Assembly (NCBI RefSeq): GCF_013343115.1
Contig: NZ_CP054570.1
Location: 868,001-932,000 of the forward strand
Reading direction: 5' to 3'
Origin: Streptococcus sanguinis
GTDB lineage: Bacteria; Bacillota; Bacilli; Lactobacillales; Streptococcaceae
DNA: 64,000 nt
In this document: in pieces, positions 46,937 to 56,103 of the stretch
How positions within the stretch are numbered: the first letter of the stretch is position 1
Layout: each line of letters begins with the position of its first letter
Program-made: the position numbers and the translations under genes
The notes under the pieces: model-generated
The model's database searches: none
What the model was told of the DNA's origin: nothing
Seen by the model: the letters and a program-made list of their open reading frames with translations, nothing else

Positions 46937-47544
46937 TGAAAAAGAAACATTTATTAATAACTCTTCTAAGTATTGCCCTTTTGACTTTGAGCGGCTGTCA
47001 GGCAGTTGAAAATTGGTTCAAAAATGCCAAAGAGGAATGGTTGGGGTTGGAGATGACGGTTCGCACCTATGATGAGAATTCTCAGCTCATTGACCAAATG
47101 TCGGGCAAGTCACTATCCATCTCACGTAATGAGGAATTCGACTCAGTTGATGAGGAAGGAAATTCTAAAGAAGATTCTTCTGTGCTCAAAATCACCTTGG
47201 GTAAGTATGAGATTGACCATGTGGGCTCTTCCTTGATTGCAGAAGAAAAAGGCTTGAAAGATGTGTTTACCCAGTATCAAAAGACTGCAGATGTTGAGGA
47301 GAACAGCCATTCTGTTCCTGTTTTAAATCGCATGATTTCAGCCTTTAAAAACGACTTTACCGGAAAGAAAAAGGTCATTTTGATTCGCTCTCAAAACGGC
47401 ACTCCGTTGGCTGCCTATGCTGGAGACCGTGTTTCTCTAGATAAATCCGATGCTCCTAAAACCTCTGAGTTGCTGATTGACGGCAAGCGCCTCGTGATTT
47501 ACCGCTGCGACTACACTATTTATGACCGTGAATTGCTGGAGTAA
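46933..47544 (+). CDS. DUF5052-type lipoprotein
   Basis: 203 residues from ATG 46933 (or 46936). Signal peptide KKKHLLITLLSIALLTLSGC ends in a lipobox LSGC, so the Cys is lipidated and the protein sits on the outer face of the membrane. The mature part contains LGLEMTVRTYDENSQLID and is beta-rich, matching the DUF5052 family of streptococci. Function unknown. Coupled to the GNAT gene and 3 bases from the next. Confidence 0.8.
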   Translation: MMKKKHLLITLLSIALLTLSGCQAVENWFKNAKEEWLGLEMTVRTYDENSQLIDQMSGKSLSISRNEEFDSVDEEGNSKEDSSVLKITLGKYEIDHVGSSLIAEEKGLKDVFTQYQKTADVEENSHSVPVLNRMISAFKNDFTGKKKVILIRSQNGTPLAAYAGDRVSLDKSDAPKTSELLIDGKRLVIYRCDYTIYDRELLE

Positions 47545-47547
47545 GCT

Positions 47548-48201
47548 ATGAATGTAGAAGAATTGGCAAAAGAGTTAAAAGCTATAGCTAACCCTAACGA
47601 TGCGGCGGCTATGAAAGCCTATATGAAAAATAAATTTGAGTTTCTAGGAGTCAAGACTCCGGCCAGGCGGAAACTCACAAAGGCTTTTTTCAAACAGCAG
47701 ACTGACTCTGTTATTGATTGGGATTTTATAAATGAAGCTTGGAATAATCCCTATCTAGAACTGCAGTACACTGCGCTAGATTATCTGGAGATTCGCAAGA
47801 AACTATTGACACCATCTGACTTGCCACGTTTGAAAAAGCTGGCCCAAACAAAATCTTGGTGGGATACCATAGACTTTTTGGACCGCTTGGTTGGATCAAT
47901 CATTGCTCGATTTCCGGAAACCAAAGAGATTATTGTAGCTTGGAGTTGTGATGAGGATATTTGGTTACGGCGCTTGGCCATCGATTATCAGCTGCTACGA
48001 AAAGAGAAAACAGACACAGAGCTCTTGGAGAAGATTTTAGTGAATAATCTAGGCCGAACAGAATTCTTTATTAACAAGGCCATCGGCTGGGCGCTGAGAG
48101 ATTATTCCAAAACCAATCCAGACTGGGTCAGAGCTTTTATCGAACGGCATCAGACAGAAATGGCTGCACTTAGTATTCGAGAGGGAAGTAAGTATTTATG
48201 A
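47548..48201 (+). CDS. AlkD-like DNA alkylation repair protein
   Basis: 217 residues built of HEAT-like helical repeats: YLELQYTALDYLEI, KSWWDTIDFLDRLVGSI and FINKAIGWALRDYSKTNPDWV, the last being the DNA alkylation repair signature. AlkD enzymes excise bulky or cationic N3/N7-alkylpurines without base flipping. The Trp and Asp residues known to contact the lesion appear in WWDTID and WLRR. Part of the GNAT-lipoprotein unit. Confidence 0.9.
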   Translation: MNVEELAKELKAIANPNDAAAMKAYMKNKFEFLGVKTPARRKLTKAFFKQQTDSVIDWDFINEAWNNPYLELQYTALDYLEIRKKLLTPSDLPRLKKLAQTKSWWDTIDFLDRLVGSIIARFPETKEIIVAWSCDEDIWLRRLAIDYQLLRKEKTDTELLEKILVNNLGRTEFFINKAIGWALRDYSKTNPDWVRAFIERHQTEMAALSIREGSKYL

Positions 48202-48223
48202 AAATTCTAATAATCTGTCTGTC

Positions 48224-48252
48224 TTGACATTTTTTATGTGATAGCTTATGAT
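48224..48252 (+). promoter_or_regulatory. Promoter of the asd RNA
   Basis: TTGACA at 48224-48229 and TATGAT at 48247-48252 with a 17-base spacer, predicting transcription from about 48258. Confidence 0.8.
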
Positions 48253-48257
48253 AGATA

Positions 48258-48398
48258 AGTGCGATGAGTCGATATGCAGATTTTCTGCAAATTGAAGCAT
48301 GGGAGGTCATAACGCAGGAGCGGATCTTGATCAGTTGTGTGAACCTGCTGATCACACGAAAGTGCCCTTATCCCCAGTCTTCGGATTGGGGATTTTTC
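48258..48398 (+). ncRNA. asd RNA motif (SR914400-type small RNA)
   Basis: About 140 bases with their own promoter and terminator directly upstream of asd. The region is GC-richer than its surroundings, contains several helices (GCAGATTTTCTGC at ~48275, and TGATCAG...CTGATCA around 48327-48353), and ends in a strong UUCG-capped terminator. Position, size and promoter fit the asd motif described upstream of asd in streptococci, detected in S. pyogenes as a ~170-base transcript. Assignment is by context and memory; function is unknown. Confidence 0.8.
48370..48398 (+). terminator. Terminator of the asd RNA
   Basis: ATCCCCAGTC (48370-48379), loop TTCG, GATTGGGGAT (48384-48393), one wobble, then a T-run. 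It would stop or attenuate transcription before asd. Confidence 0.9.
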
Positions 48399-48484
48399 TA
48401 TTGCTCTTGATGAAATGAGTCCGCAGGAGGAAGTTGAGTTGGTGTGTTTTATCAAAATATCGCACTTATATTCTTCAGAAATAT

Positions 48485-48512
48485 TTGCATTTTTCCCTAA
48501 AAATAGTATAAT
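48485..48512 (+). promoter_or_regulatory. Promoter of the asd message
   Basis: TTGCAT at 48485-48490 and TATAAT at 48507-48512, spacer 16, so asd can be transcribed independently of the upstream RNA. Confidence 0.65.
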
Positions 48513-48554
48513 ACTAACAATAAAAATTTTTTGAAAATTCAGAGAGGTTATCGC

Positions 48555-49631
48555 ATGGGATATACAGTTGCTGTAGTAGGTGCCACTGGCGCCGTTGGAT
48601 CTCAAATGATTAAAATGCTGGAAGAATCTAGCCTTCCAATTGATAAAATACGCTATCTGGCGTCTGCTCGTTCAGCTGGAAAAGTTCTCCAGTTCAAAGG
48701 ACAAGATATTACTATCGAAGAGACGACCGAGACTGCTTTTGAAGGTGTAGATATTGCTCTCTTCTCAGCTGGAGGTTCTACCTCAGCAAAATTCGCTCCT
48801 TACGCAGTCAAAGCTGGAGCAGTAGTGGTTGATAACACCTCTTATTTCCGTCAAAATCCTGATGTTCCTCTGGTTGTTCCAGAAGTCAATGCCCATGCCT
48901 TAGATCAGCACAAGGGAATTATCGCTTGCCCTAACTGCTCGACAATTCAGATGATGGTGGCTTTAGAGCCTGTTCGTCAGCAATGGGGTCTGGAGCGTAT
49001 CATCGTGTCTACCTATCAAGCAGTTTCTGGTGCAGGTATGGGAGCCATTCTTGAAACCCAAGCTCAATTACGCTCTGTTCTCAATGATGGTGTAAATCCT
49101 AAGGATGCGGAAGCCAATATCCTGCCATGTGGCGGCGATAAAAAGCATTATCCTATTGCCTTTAATGCCTTACCTCAGATTGATGTCTTTACAGATAACG
49201 ACTACACTTATGAAGAGATGAAGATGACTAAGGAAACTAAGAAAATCATGGAAGATGATTCTATTGCTGTTTCTGCGACTTGTGTTCGTCTTCCAATTTT
49301 GTCTGCTCACTCGGAGTCTGTTTACATCGAGACTAAGGAAGTGGCACCTATTGAACAGGTAAAAGCAGCAATCGCAGCTTTCCCAGGAGCTGTTTTAGAA
49401 GATGATGTAGCTCATCAGGTTTATCCGCAAGCAATCAATGCTGTTGGTAAGAAAGAAACCTTTGTTGGCCGAATTCGTAAGGATCTTGATGCGGAAAAAG
49501 GAATCCACATGTGGGTTGTTTCAGACAATCTTCTTAAGGGGGCGGCTTGGAATTCTGTTCAAATCGCAGAGACACTGCATGAGCGTGGTTTAGTTCGTCC
49601 AACAGCAGAAGTTGTTTTTGAATTAAAATAA
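48555..49631 (+). CDS. asd: Aspartate-semialdehyde dehydrogenase
   Basis: Reduces aspartyl-phosphate to the semialdehyde at the branch to lysine/diaminopimelate, threonine and methionine. ATG 48555 (358 residues) follows AGAGAGGTT. NADP loop [14 protein letters not shown], catalytic Cys in [11 protein letters not shown], and histidine in SAHSESV. The open frame extends eight codons upstream without a ribosome site. dapA, which uses its product, follows after 82 bases. Confidence 0.96.
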   Translation: MGYTVAVVGATGAVGSQMIKMLEESSLPIDKIRYLASARSAGKVLQFKGQDITIEETTETAFEGVDIALFSAGGSTSAKFAPYAVKAGAVVVDNTSYFRQNPDVPLVVPEVNAHALDQHKGIIACPNCSTIQMMVALEPVRQQWGLERIIVSTYQAVSGAGMGAILETQAQLRSVLNDGVNPKDAEANILPCGGDKKHYPIAFNALPQIDVFTDNDYTYEEMKMTKETKKIMEDDSIAVSATCVRLPILSAHSESVYIETKEVAPIEQVKAAIAAFPGAVLEDDVAHQVYPQAINAVGKKETFVGRIRKDLDAEKGIHMWVVSDNLLKGAAWNSVQIAETLHERGLVRPTAEVVFELK

Positions 49632-49656
49632 AGTGACCAAGGAAACTTGACAGTAC

Positions 49657-49689
49657 AGGGTTGAATAATCGTTCTTTCAACCCTCTTTT
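49657..49689 (+). terminator. Terminator between asd and dapA
   Basis: AGGGTTGAA (49657-49665) pairs with TTCAACCCT (49676-49684), followed by CTTTTC. TATAAT at 49692-49697 then provides a dapA start. Confidence 0.65.
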
Positions 49690-49713
49690 CGTATAATAAA
49701 GAGAGGTAAGTTT

Positions 49714-50649
49714 ATGGCGTATGCGGATCTGAAAAACTGTAAAATAATCACAGCTTTTATTACTCCTTTTCATGAAGATGGCTCCATCAATTTTGATGCT
49801 ATTCCAGACTTGATTGAGCACCTTTTGGCACATCATACGGATGGGATTTTGCTGGCTGGAACAACTGCAGAAAGTCCAACCCTGACTCACGATGAAGAGT
49901 TGGAGTTATTTGCGGCAGTTCAAAAGGTTGTCAAGGGGCGTGTTCCTTTGATAGCCGGCGTCGGTACCAACGAAACGCGCGATTCTATCGAATTCGTCAA
50001 AGAAGTAGATGAATTTGGTGGTTTTGCAGCTGGTTTGGCCATTGTTCCCTATTACAACAAACCTTCTCAAGAAGGCATGTATCAGCATTTTAAAGCCATT
50101 GCGGATGCTTCAAACTTGCCGATCATTATCTACAATATACCTGGACGGGTAGTAGTTGAGATGACACCTGAGACTATGCTGAGGTTGGCAGAACATCCAA
50201 ATATTATCGGCGTTAAAGAATGTACCAGTCTGGCGAATATGGCCTATCTGATTGAGCATCGTCCAGAGGAGTTTCTGATTTATACTGGTGAGGATGGCGA
50301 TGCTTTTCATGCTATGAATCTGGGGGCTGATGGAGTTATTTCTGTTGCTTCTCACACAAACGGTGATGAAATGTTTGAAATGCTAGACGCTATTGAACAC
50401 AATGACATCAAAAAAGCTGCAGCTATCCAACGGAAATTCATTCCTAAAGTCAATGCCCTTTTCTCTTACCCAAGTCCAGCTCCAGTCAAGGCAGTCCTTA
50501 ATTACTTAGGCTTTGCTGCTGGGCCAACTCGTTTACCGCTTGTTCCAGCGCCTGAGGAAGATGCCAAGCGCATTATTAAGGTTGTGGTTGATGGCGACTA
50601 CCAAGCAACCAAAGAGACTGTTAAAGGTGTCCTGAGACCGGATTATTGA
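49714..50649 (+). CDS. dapA: 4-hydroxy-tetrahydrodipicolinate synthase
   Basis: Condenses aspartate semialdehyde and pyruvate in lysine/cell-wall precursor synthesis. 311 residues, a TIM barrel with [14 protein letters not shown], catalytic Tyr in [10 protein letters not shown], and Schiff-base Lys in IGVKECTS (about residue 168). ATG 49714 follows GAGAGGTAAG. It has its own -10 downstream of the asd terminator, so the two may be regulated partly independently. Confidence 0.95.
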   Translation: MAYADLKNCKIITAFITPFHEDGSINFDAIPDLIEHLLAHHTDGILLAGTTAESPTLTHDEELELFAAVQKVVKGRVPLIAGVGTNETRDSIEFVKEVDEFGGFAAGLAIVPYYNKPSQEGMYQHFKAIADASNLPIIIYNIPGRVVVEMTPETMLRLAEHPNIIGVKECTSLANMAYLIEHRPEEFLIYTGEDGDAFHAMNLGADGVISVASHTNGDEMFEMLDAIEHNDIKKAAAIQRKFIPKVNALFSYPSPAPVKAVLNYLGFAAGPTRLPLVPAPEEDAKRIIKVVVDGDYQATKETVKGVLRPDY

Positions 50650-50700
50650 TTGATAGCAGCAGTTTTAGGATTGACATAGATAAAAATAATAAAGAAAGAA

Positions 50701-51309
50701 TTGAAAATTGTGACAGAAAAACATAGTGAACGAATTGAGGAGTATAAGGATAAGCATAGACTGGAAAAACTTGAGGGAAAAAAAGTTTATGATAAGCCAG
50801 TTATCCGAACTGGTGATAAGGCAGGTTGCTATGGTTCAGGATTGATTTTACTTGGATCTGTTTTAGGAATTATTTATTTACTTCTAATACTGATAACGGA
50901 CTGGGATTTGAAACTTTTCTCTTTCATCTGGGAAACACTTGCTGCGTTAGGGATAGTTTTCAGTCTCTTTGGAGCTTTTAAAATCGGTCAGTTGGAGCTG
51001 CACAGTTTGTCAATGGTGGCTGATAAAGAGAAAAATTTTGAAATTGATAAAGCTTTCAATCTTTATAACATCATTCACAAACCAACAAAGAAAATTCTAC
51101 TTCAATATGATAGTGAGGATGATAGTTTAATTTCTCTGAATGCTGGGGGAGAGTTATTGGTTGAGCTCTTAAAGAGAGTTGAAGAAGAAAAATTGTCCTT
51201 TAAGGCTATTAACAAAACATTGAGTTTAGAAGAAGTGTCTGAAAATCACTGGAAAATACACTATCGTTATAAAAGACAGGACATAACATTAGAGAAATCC
51301 GATACATAG
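50701..51309 (+). CDS. Membrane protein of unknown function
   Basis: 202 residues from TTG 50701 (GTG 50710 is an alternative); the ribosome site AAGAAAG is weak. A charged N-terminus of ~50 residues is followed by two membrane segments (about 55-73 and 80-98), then a soluble C-terminal part rich in Lys and Glu. No recognisable family motif. Composition is more AT-rich than neighbours. It stands alone between dapA and the ATP-cone gene; the 245 bases after it hold only AT-rich sequence with a TATAAT near 51434. Confidence 0.6.
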   Translation: MKIVTEKHSERIEEYKDKHRLEKLEGKKVYDKPVIRTGDKAGCYGSGLILLGSVLGIIYLLLILITDWDLKLFSFIWETLAALGIVFSLFGAFKIGQLELHSLSMVADKEKNFEIDKAFNLYNIIHKPTKKILLQYDSEDDSLISLNAGGELLVELLKRVEEEKLSFKAINKTLSLEEVSENHWKIHYRYKRQDITLEKSDT

Positions 51310-51554
51310 TGTTTGGCTTGTTATTTTAGTTGTATTGACTTAAACTGAAAAGTGAATTCAGAATCTGATAGTTTTTGAAGAGCATATAAAAAAGAGAGCT
51401 TCCTTTGAAAAATATTGGAAAAAATTATATAATGTTAAGGTGTAGTCTAGCTTCCAGAATTCTTTTTGAGCAGACTATAGACAACTGGATTGGCAGCAGT
51501 CATGTTAGAGACTTACATTAGATTAGAAATATATAATATAAAAGGAGTTTTTTT

Positions 51555-51893
51555 ATGCAAGTTATTAAACGGAGTGGTGAGGTCGTAGAATTCGATCCAG
51601 ATAAAATTTATCAAGCAGTTTTAAAGGCAGCACAGACTGTCTATGTGTTGACAGATGATTTGCGTCAGAATTTAGCGCAGGTTACAAAGAAAGTTGTTCT
51701 GGATTTGGAAGAAGCTAAAGTTGAACGTGCGACGATTAGCATGATTCAGTCCATGGTTGAAAGTCGCCTCTTGGGTGCAGGTTATATTACTATTGCAGAG
51801 CATTATATTTCTTATCGTTTGCAGCGCGATTTAGAGCGCAATGGCTATGGAGATCATATAGCTGTGCATCTGCATTTTGAACAAGTAAGATAA
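51555..51893 (+). CDS. Standalone ATP-cone domain protein
   Basis: 112 residues that are essentially one ATP-cone domain: VIKRSGEVVEFDPDKIYQAV at the start, as in the N-termini of NrdD, NrdA and NrdR, with helices through SMIQSMVESRLLGAGY and a short C-terminal tail. ATP cones sense the ATP/dATP balance. There is no zinc ribbon as in NrdR and no reductase domain, so it may act in trans on another protein. ATG 51555 follows AAAGGAG. Has its own terminator. Confidence 0.8.
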   Translation: MQVIKRSGEVVEFDPDKIYQAVLKAAQTVYVLTDDLRQNLAQVTKKVVLDLEEAKVERATISMIQSMVESRLLGAGYITIAEHYISYRLQRDLERNGYGDHIAVHLHFEQVR

Positions 51894-51899
51894 AGTTAG

Positions 51900-51921
51900 A
51901 AAGCCCGTTAGGGCTTTTTTT
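51900..51921 (+). terminator. Terminator after the ATP-cone gene
   Basis: AAAGCCC-GTTA-GGGCTTT followed by T residues; GNRA-like GTTA loop aside, a strong seven-pair stem. Confidence 0.9.
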
Positions 51922-52034
51922 ACTCTTGCGGTAGAGAGTATCACTTTAGAATTCACCCGCTTAAATCCTAGAAATATGTTAAAATAGGTAAAGATATAAA
52001 ATTTTATCAATGATATTCGTTGAAAGGATAAATT

Positions 52035-52886
52035 ATGGCAACGATTCAATGGTTTCCGGGGCATATGTCCAAGGCACGGAGACAGGTACAGGAAAATATT
52101 AAGTTTGTTGATTTTGTGACGATATTGGTTGATGCGAGACTTCCTTTATCCAGTCAAAATCCTATGCTGACTAAGATTGTGGGGGATAAGCCCAAGCTTT
52201 TGATTTTAAACAAGGCTGATTTAGCTGACCCTGTTCGTATTAAGGAATGGCAGAGTTATTTTGAAAGTCAGGGGATTCCGACTTTATCTATTAATTCCAA
52301 AGAGCAATCTGCTGTTAAAAAAGTTACAGACGCAGCTAAGAAGCTTATGGCTGATAAATTGGCGCGTCAGAAAGAAAGAGGAATTCGCATCGAAACCCTG
52401 CGTACCATGATAATCGGTATTCCCAATGCCGGAAAATCAACCCTCATGAATCGCTTGGCAGGTAAGAAAATTGCCGTTGTAGGGAATAAGCCAGGTGTGA
52501 CCAAGGGGCAGCAATGGCTCAAGTCAAATAAAGACTTGGAAATCTTGGATACACCAGGGATTCTCTGGCCTAAGTTTGAAGATGAGACGGTTGCTCTCAA
52601 GCTTGCCCTGACTGGTGCTATCAAGGATAATCTGCTGCCTATGGATGAGGTGACGATTTTTGGCCTCAATTATTTCAAGGAGCATTATCCTGAGGAGCTG
52701 ATAGCACGCTTCAAGCAGCTGGATCTTAGCCAGGAAGCGCCTGACATGATTATGGATATGACTCAAAAACTTGGCTTCCGCGATGACTATGACCGTTTTT
52801 ACAGCCTATTTGTCAAAGATGTCCGCGATGGCAAGTTAGGTCGTTATTGCTTGGACACGGTTGGAGAACTAGATGGCAACGATTAA
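52035..52886 (+). CDS. rbgA: Ribosome biogenesis GTPase YlqF (RbgA)
   Basis: Circularly permuted GTPase needed for late 50S assembly. 283 residues: the G4 motif LNKADL (about residue 58) comes before G1 GIPNAGKST (about 132), followed by G3 LDTPG, the permuted G4-G5-G1-G2-G3 order, then a C-terminal RNA-binding helical domain. N-terminal [13 protein letters not shown] is a family signature. It overlaps rnhB by 14 bases. Confidence 0.95.
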   Translation: MATIQWFPGHMSKARRQVQENIKFVDFVTILVDARLPLSSQNPMLTKIVGDKPKLLILNKADLADPVRIKEWQSYFESQGIPTLSINSKEQSAVKKVTDAAKKLMADKLARQKERGIRIETLRTMIIGIPNAGKSTLMNRLAGKKIAVVGNKPGVTKGQQWLKSNKDLEILDTPGILWPKFEDETVALKLALTGAIKDNLLPMDEVTIFGLNYFKEHYPEELIARFKQLDLSQEAPDMIMDMTQKLGFRDDYDRFYSLFVKDVRDGKLGRYCLDTVGELDGND

Positions 52887-53637
52887 AGAAATCCAGCAAC
52901 GTTTAGAGTTAGTGACTGATTTGGCTGATCCTTTTCTGGCAGAAGCAGCTAATGACCAGCGGAGCGGAGTTCAAAAGGCGATTGAAAAGCGTAAAAGAGC
53001 CATTCAGGCGGAGTTAGACGAGGAACTGCGTCTGGAGCAGATGCTACGGTATGAAAAAGAGCTTTATAAAACCGGCTTTCGGGCGATCGCTGGGATTGAT
53101 GAGGTCGGTCGTGGTCCTCTAGCTGGACCTGTTGTCGCTGCAGCTGTTATCTTACCTCCAGGATGTAAGATTAAGGGGCTCAACGACAGCAAGAAGATAC
53201 CCAAGAAAAAACATCAAGAAATCTATCAGGCAGTTCTAGATAAAGCTTTGGCAGTGGGTATTGGCTTGATAGACAATGAGATTATAGACCAAGTCAATAT
53301 CTATGAAGCGACCAAGCTTGCTATGAAAGATGCTTTGTCTAAGCTTTGTCTCAAGCCAGATTATCTGCTGATTGATGCCATGAAGCTAGATGTCGAGATT
53401 CCGCAAGAGTCCATCATCAAAGGTGATGCTAATTCGCTATCTATTGCAGCGGCCAGTATTGTAGCTAAGGTTACTCGGGATAAGCTGATGACAGACTATG
53501 ACAAGAAATTTCCTGGCTATGATTTTTCGCAAAATGCAGGTTACGGAACTATGAGACATTTGCAGGGCTTGGAGCGAAACGGCGTAACTCCTATTCATCG
53601 CAAGACATTTGAACCAATAAAATCCATGTATGAATAG
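52873..53637 (+). CDS. rnhB: Ribonuclease HII
   Basis: Cleaves RNA in RNA-DNA hybrids and removes misincorporated ribonucleotides. 254 residues: N-terminal helical extension of about 70 residues, then the catalytic core with [17 protein letters not shown] (Asp-Glu), LLIDAMKLD, and [14 protein letters not shown]. Translationally coupled to rbgA by the 14-base overlap, the usual streptococcal order. Confidence 0.95.
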   Translation: MATIKEIQQRLELVTDLADPFLAEAANDQRSGVQKAIEKRKRAIQAELDEELRLEQMLRYEKELYKTGFRAIAGIDEVGRGPLAGPVVAAAVILPPGCKIKGLNDSKKIPKKKHQEIYQAVLDKALAVGIGLIDNEIIDQVNIYEATKLAMKDALSKLCLKPDYLLIDAMKLDVEIPQESIIKGDANSLSIAAASIVAKVTRDKLMTDYDKKFPGYDFSQNAGYGTMRHLQGLERNGVTPIHRKTFEPIKSMYE

Positions 53638-53654
53638 GCACGAAGAGGTGAGGC

Positions 53655-54497
53655 ATGCTTATCAGTAAAATCTTAAACAATAATGTGGTGATTTCTGAAG
53701 AAAACCAAGAAGAAGTTATTCTCATGGGACGAAGACTGGCCTTTGGTCGAAAAGTTGGCCAGGAGATTCCAGATGAGCTGATTGAGAAAAAGTATGTCTT
53801 GTCAGAAAATAGACGACAGCTTCTGATGGAGTTGCCAGCAGAGGTCATGGAAATGTCAGATAAGATTATTTCTTTCGCAAGGGAGAAACTGCAGAAGAAA
53901 CTCAAAGACACTGCTTTTCTGGCGATGGCAGATCATATCCACGGAGTCTTGCTGCGCTTGGAAGATGATATTTATCTCAAGAATTTCCTCATGTGGGATA
54001 TTAAACGCTTTTTTCCTATCGAGTTTGAGGTTGGTCAGTATGCAAAACAGCTTTTGAGCGCTTATGTCAGCAAGGAACTTCCAGATGATGAAGCAGCATT
54101 TATGGCGCTGACCTTGGTCAATGCAGAGTTGGAAAATGGCGATGGAACTGCGCGTGATTTGACTATGATGATGGAGGAAATCATGACCATTGTCAAGTAC
54201 AGTTTGGAAATTTCTTTAGACGAGGAAGACATCTACCTTGAGCGCTTCATGACCCATCTAAAATTTTTCTGTGAGCGAGTCCTGACTGATAGAGGCCACC
54301 GTGACTTGGAGGACAATGAAATGTTTGACTTACTTAAATGTAAGTATCCCTTGGCCTATGAAACCACTAGGAAGATTGCTGAATTTTTAAAGCAAACCAG
54401 AAATTACCAAACATCAGAGGATGAACAACTGTACCTGACTATCCATTTGTCACGCATGAAAAGGAGGATGCTATGCGAAGCGAATACGAAAAGATGA
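53655..54497 (+). CDS. BglG/LicT-type transcription antiterminator, orphan
   Basis: 280 residues: CAT RNA-binding domain (residues ~1-56, ISKILNNNVVISEEN and MGRRLAFGRKVG), PRD1 (~65-170) and PRD2 (~171-278). Two histidines of PRD2 are kept (THLKFF and LTIHLSRM), and the first of PRD1 (MADHIH), but the second PRD1 position, normally ALHIVNA, reads ALTLVNA, a His-to-Thr change. No PTS or glycosidase gene and no RAT-terminator is seen nearby. Its end overlaps maa by 25 bases. Target and inducer unknown. Confidence 0.88.
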   Translation: MLISKILNNNVVISEENQEEVILMGRRLAFGRKVGQEIPDELIEKKYVLSENRRQLLMELPAEVMEMSDKIISFAREKLQKKLKDTAFLAMADHIHGVLLRLEDDIYLKNFLMWDIKRFFPIEFEVGQYAKQLLSAYVSKELPDDEAAFMALTLVNAELENGDGTARDLTMMMEEIMTIVKYSLEISLDEEDIYLERFMTHLKFFCERVLTDRGHRDLEDNEMFDLLKCKYPLAYETTRKIAEFLKQTRNYQTSEDEQLYLTIHLSRMKRRMLCEANTKR

Positions 54498-55036
54498 TTG
54501 CTGGGGAGATTTACCGACCACAAGATGAAGATTTAAGAAAAATTAGAGCCCGATCCAAAGAATTTCAATATCGTTTTAACCAAGAGCAAGACAGTGACCG
54601 GCGCAGTGTTATTATCAAAGAATGGTTTGGCAGCACAGGGGAGAATCTTGCTATGAAGCCTGATTTGGTCTGTGATTATGGAATCAATATTCATCTAGGG
54701 GAGAATTTTTGTTCTAACTGGAACCTGACCATGTTAGATGTCTGCCCCATTCGCATCGGAGACAATGCTATGCTTGGTCCAAATTGCCAGCTTCTGACAC
54801 CTCTTCATCCGCTTGATCCAGTGGAAAGAAATTCCGGTATTGAGTACGGAGCACCAATCACTATTGGTGATAATTTCTGGGCTGGCGGAGGTGTGACGAT
54901 TCTGCCAGGCGTGACACTAGGGGATAATGTGGTAGTCGGAGCAGGAGCGGTTGTGACCAAGTCTTTTGGTGACAATGTAGTCTTGGCTGGTAATCCAGCA
55001 CGAATTATTAAGGAAATTCCTGTTCATAAAGTATAA
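54473..55036 (+). CDS. maa: Maltose/galactoside O-acetyltransferase family enzyme
   Basis: 187 residues of the hexapeptide-repeat family: N-terminal Mac domain (EYEKMIAGEIYRPQDEDLRK) followed by left-handed beta-helix repeats with IRIGDNAMLGPN, ITIGDNFWAGGGVTI and VVVGAGAVVTKS. Transfers acetyl from acetyl-CoA to sugars; substrate not readable. ATG 54473 follows AAAGGAGG at 54460-54467. It is coupled to the antiterminator gene by overlap. Confidence 0.9.
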   Translation: MRSEYEKMIAGEIYRPQDEDLRKIRARSKEFQYRFNQEQDSDRRSVIIKEWFGSTGENLAMKPDLVCDYGINIHLGENFCSNWNLTMLDVCPIRIGDNAMLGPNCQLLTPLHPLDPVERNSGIEYGAPITIGDNFWAGGGVTILPGVTLGDNVVVGAGAVVTKSFGDNVVLAGNPARIIKEIPVHKV

Positions 55037-55109
55037 ATGATGGGTTAAAGGCAAATAGTCAAGGAGACCAGCTATTGACAACATCAAATTCAATAAAATC
55101 GTAAAGGAG

Positions 55110-55133
55110 GAACTGTATCGCAGTTCTTTTTTT
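55110..55133 (+). terminator. Terminator upstream of dprA
   Basis: GAACTG-TATCG-CAGTTC followed by seven T; insulates dprA from maa read-through, nine bases before the competence box. Confidence 0.8.
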
Positions 55134-55141
55134 GAACTTTT

Positions 55142-55149
55142 TACGAATA
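55142..55149 (+). promoter_or_regulatory. Competence (SigX/ComX) box of dprA
   Basis: An exact TACGAATA preceded by a T-rich stretch, 18 bases before ATG 55168. This is the -10 element used by the alternative sigma factor SigX in streptococci, so dprA is a late competence gene here. Confidence 0.9.
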
Positions 55150-55167
55150 AGAAAGTGAGGTGAAAAA

Positions 55168-56010
55168 ATGAATAATTTTGAGATTTATAAAATGAAAAAA
55201 GCTGGCTTGACTAATCATCAGGTTTTAAATGTTTTGAGATACGCCGAGAGTAGAGATGGCAAGCTTTCTCTGCGAGATAAGGCTGTCGTATCTGAGTGCC
55301 GCAATCCCGCTCTCTTTATAGAGAAATACAAGAGGCTTGATTTACCAGCTTTGAAGGAAGAATTTGAACTTTTCCCGTCCTTTTCTATCTTGGATGATAT
55401 TTACCCTTGGGATTTATGCGAGATTTATGATGCCCCGACTTTGTTATTTTATCAGGGAAATCTAAATCTACTAGAATTGCCCAAGGCTGCGGTCGTTGGC
55501 AGTCGAGACAGCAGTAAGCAAGGAAATGCCTCTGTACAAAAGATTATCAAAGAGCTAAATAATGAATTGGTTATCGTCAGCGGCTTGGCTCGTGGGATTG
55601 ATACAGCGGCTCATATGGCTGCCCTGCAAAACGGAGGTCAGACCATTGCTGTCATCGGAACAGGATTAGATGTCTTTTATCCTAAGGCAAATAAAAAACT
55701 ACAAGCTTACATTGGCAAAAATCATTTATTATTGACAGAGTATGGTCCAAGTGAACAGCCCTTGAAATTTCATTTTCCAGAGCGGAATCGTATTATCGCC
55801 GGTCTCTGTCGAGGCGTCATCGTGGCAGAAGCTAAGATGCGCTCAGGCAGCCTGATTACCTGTGAGCGAGCGATGGAAGAAGGGCGGGATGTCTTTGCTA
55901 TTCCGGGGTCAATTTTAGATGGAAAATCTGACGGTTGCCATCATTTGATTCAAGAGGGTGCAAAGTGCATCACATCAGGCTCTGACGTCCTATCTGAGTT
56001 TGATTTTTAA
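55168..56010 (+). CDS. dprA: DNA processing protein DprA
   Basis: Loads RecA on incoming single strands during transformation. 280 residues: N-terminal helical SAM-like part, then an extended Rossmann fold with AAVVGSRDSSKQG, VSGLARGIDTAAH and GRDVFAIPG. ATG 55168 follows AAGTGAGGTG. The exact SigX box upstream shows competence control. In pneumococcus DprA also shuts off competence by binding ComE~P. topA follows, a kept order. Confidence 0.96.
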   Translation: MNNFEIYKMKKAGLTNHQVLNVLRYAESRDGKLSLRDKAVVSECRNPALFIEKYKRLDLPALKEEFELFPSFSILDDIYPWDLCEIYDAPTLLFYQGNLNLLELPKAAVVGSRDSSKQGNASVQKIIKELNNELVIVSGLARGIDTAAHMAALQNGGQTIAVIGTGLDVFYPKANKKLQAYIGKNHLLLTEYGPSEQPLKFHFPERNRIIAGLCRGVIVAEAKMRSGSLITCERAMEEGRDVFAIPGSILDGKSDGCHHLIQEGAKCITSGSDVLSEFDF

Positions 56011-56103
56011 AACAAGTTTTCCTATAAGAAAAGTTAGCAGTTGACATCTATCAAAAAATAGTTTAAACTCTATGAGATTTATTTCTTATAGAAGGTGTCT
56101 AAA

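Noticed and set aside
48258..48398. Lysine riboswitch or T-box upstream of asd.
   Set aside because: The conserved L-box core and the T-box GGUGG loop are not present; size and layout fit the asd RNA better.
48246..48605. A 119-codon minus-strand frame opposite the asd RNA.
   Set aside because: Explained by the structured RNA and asd start; no protein-like features.
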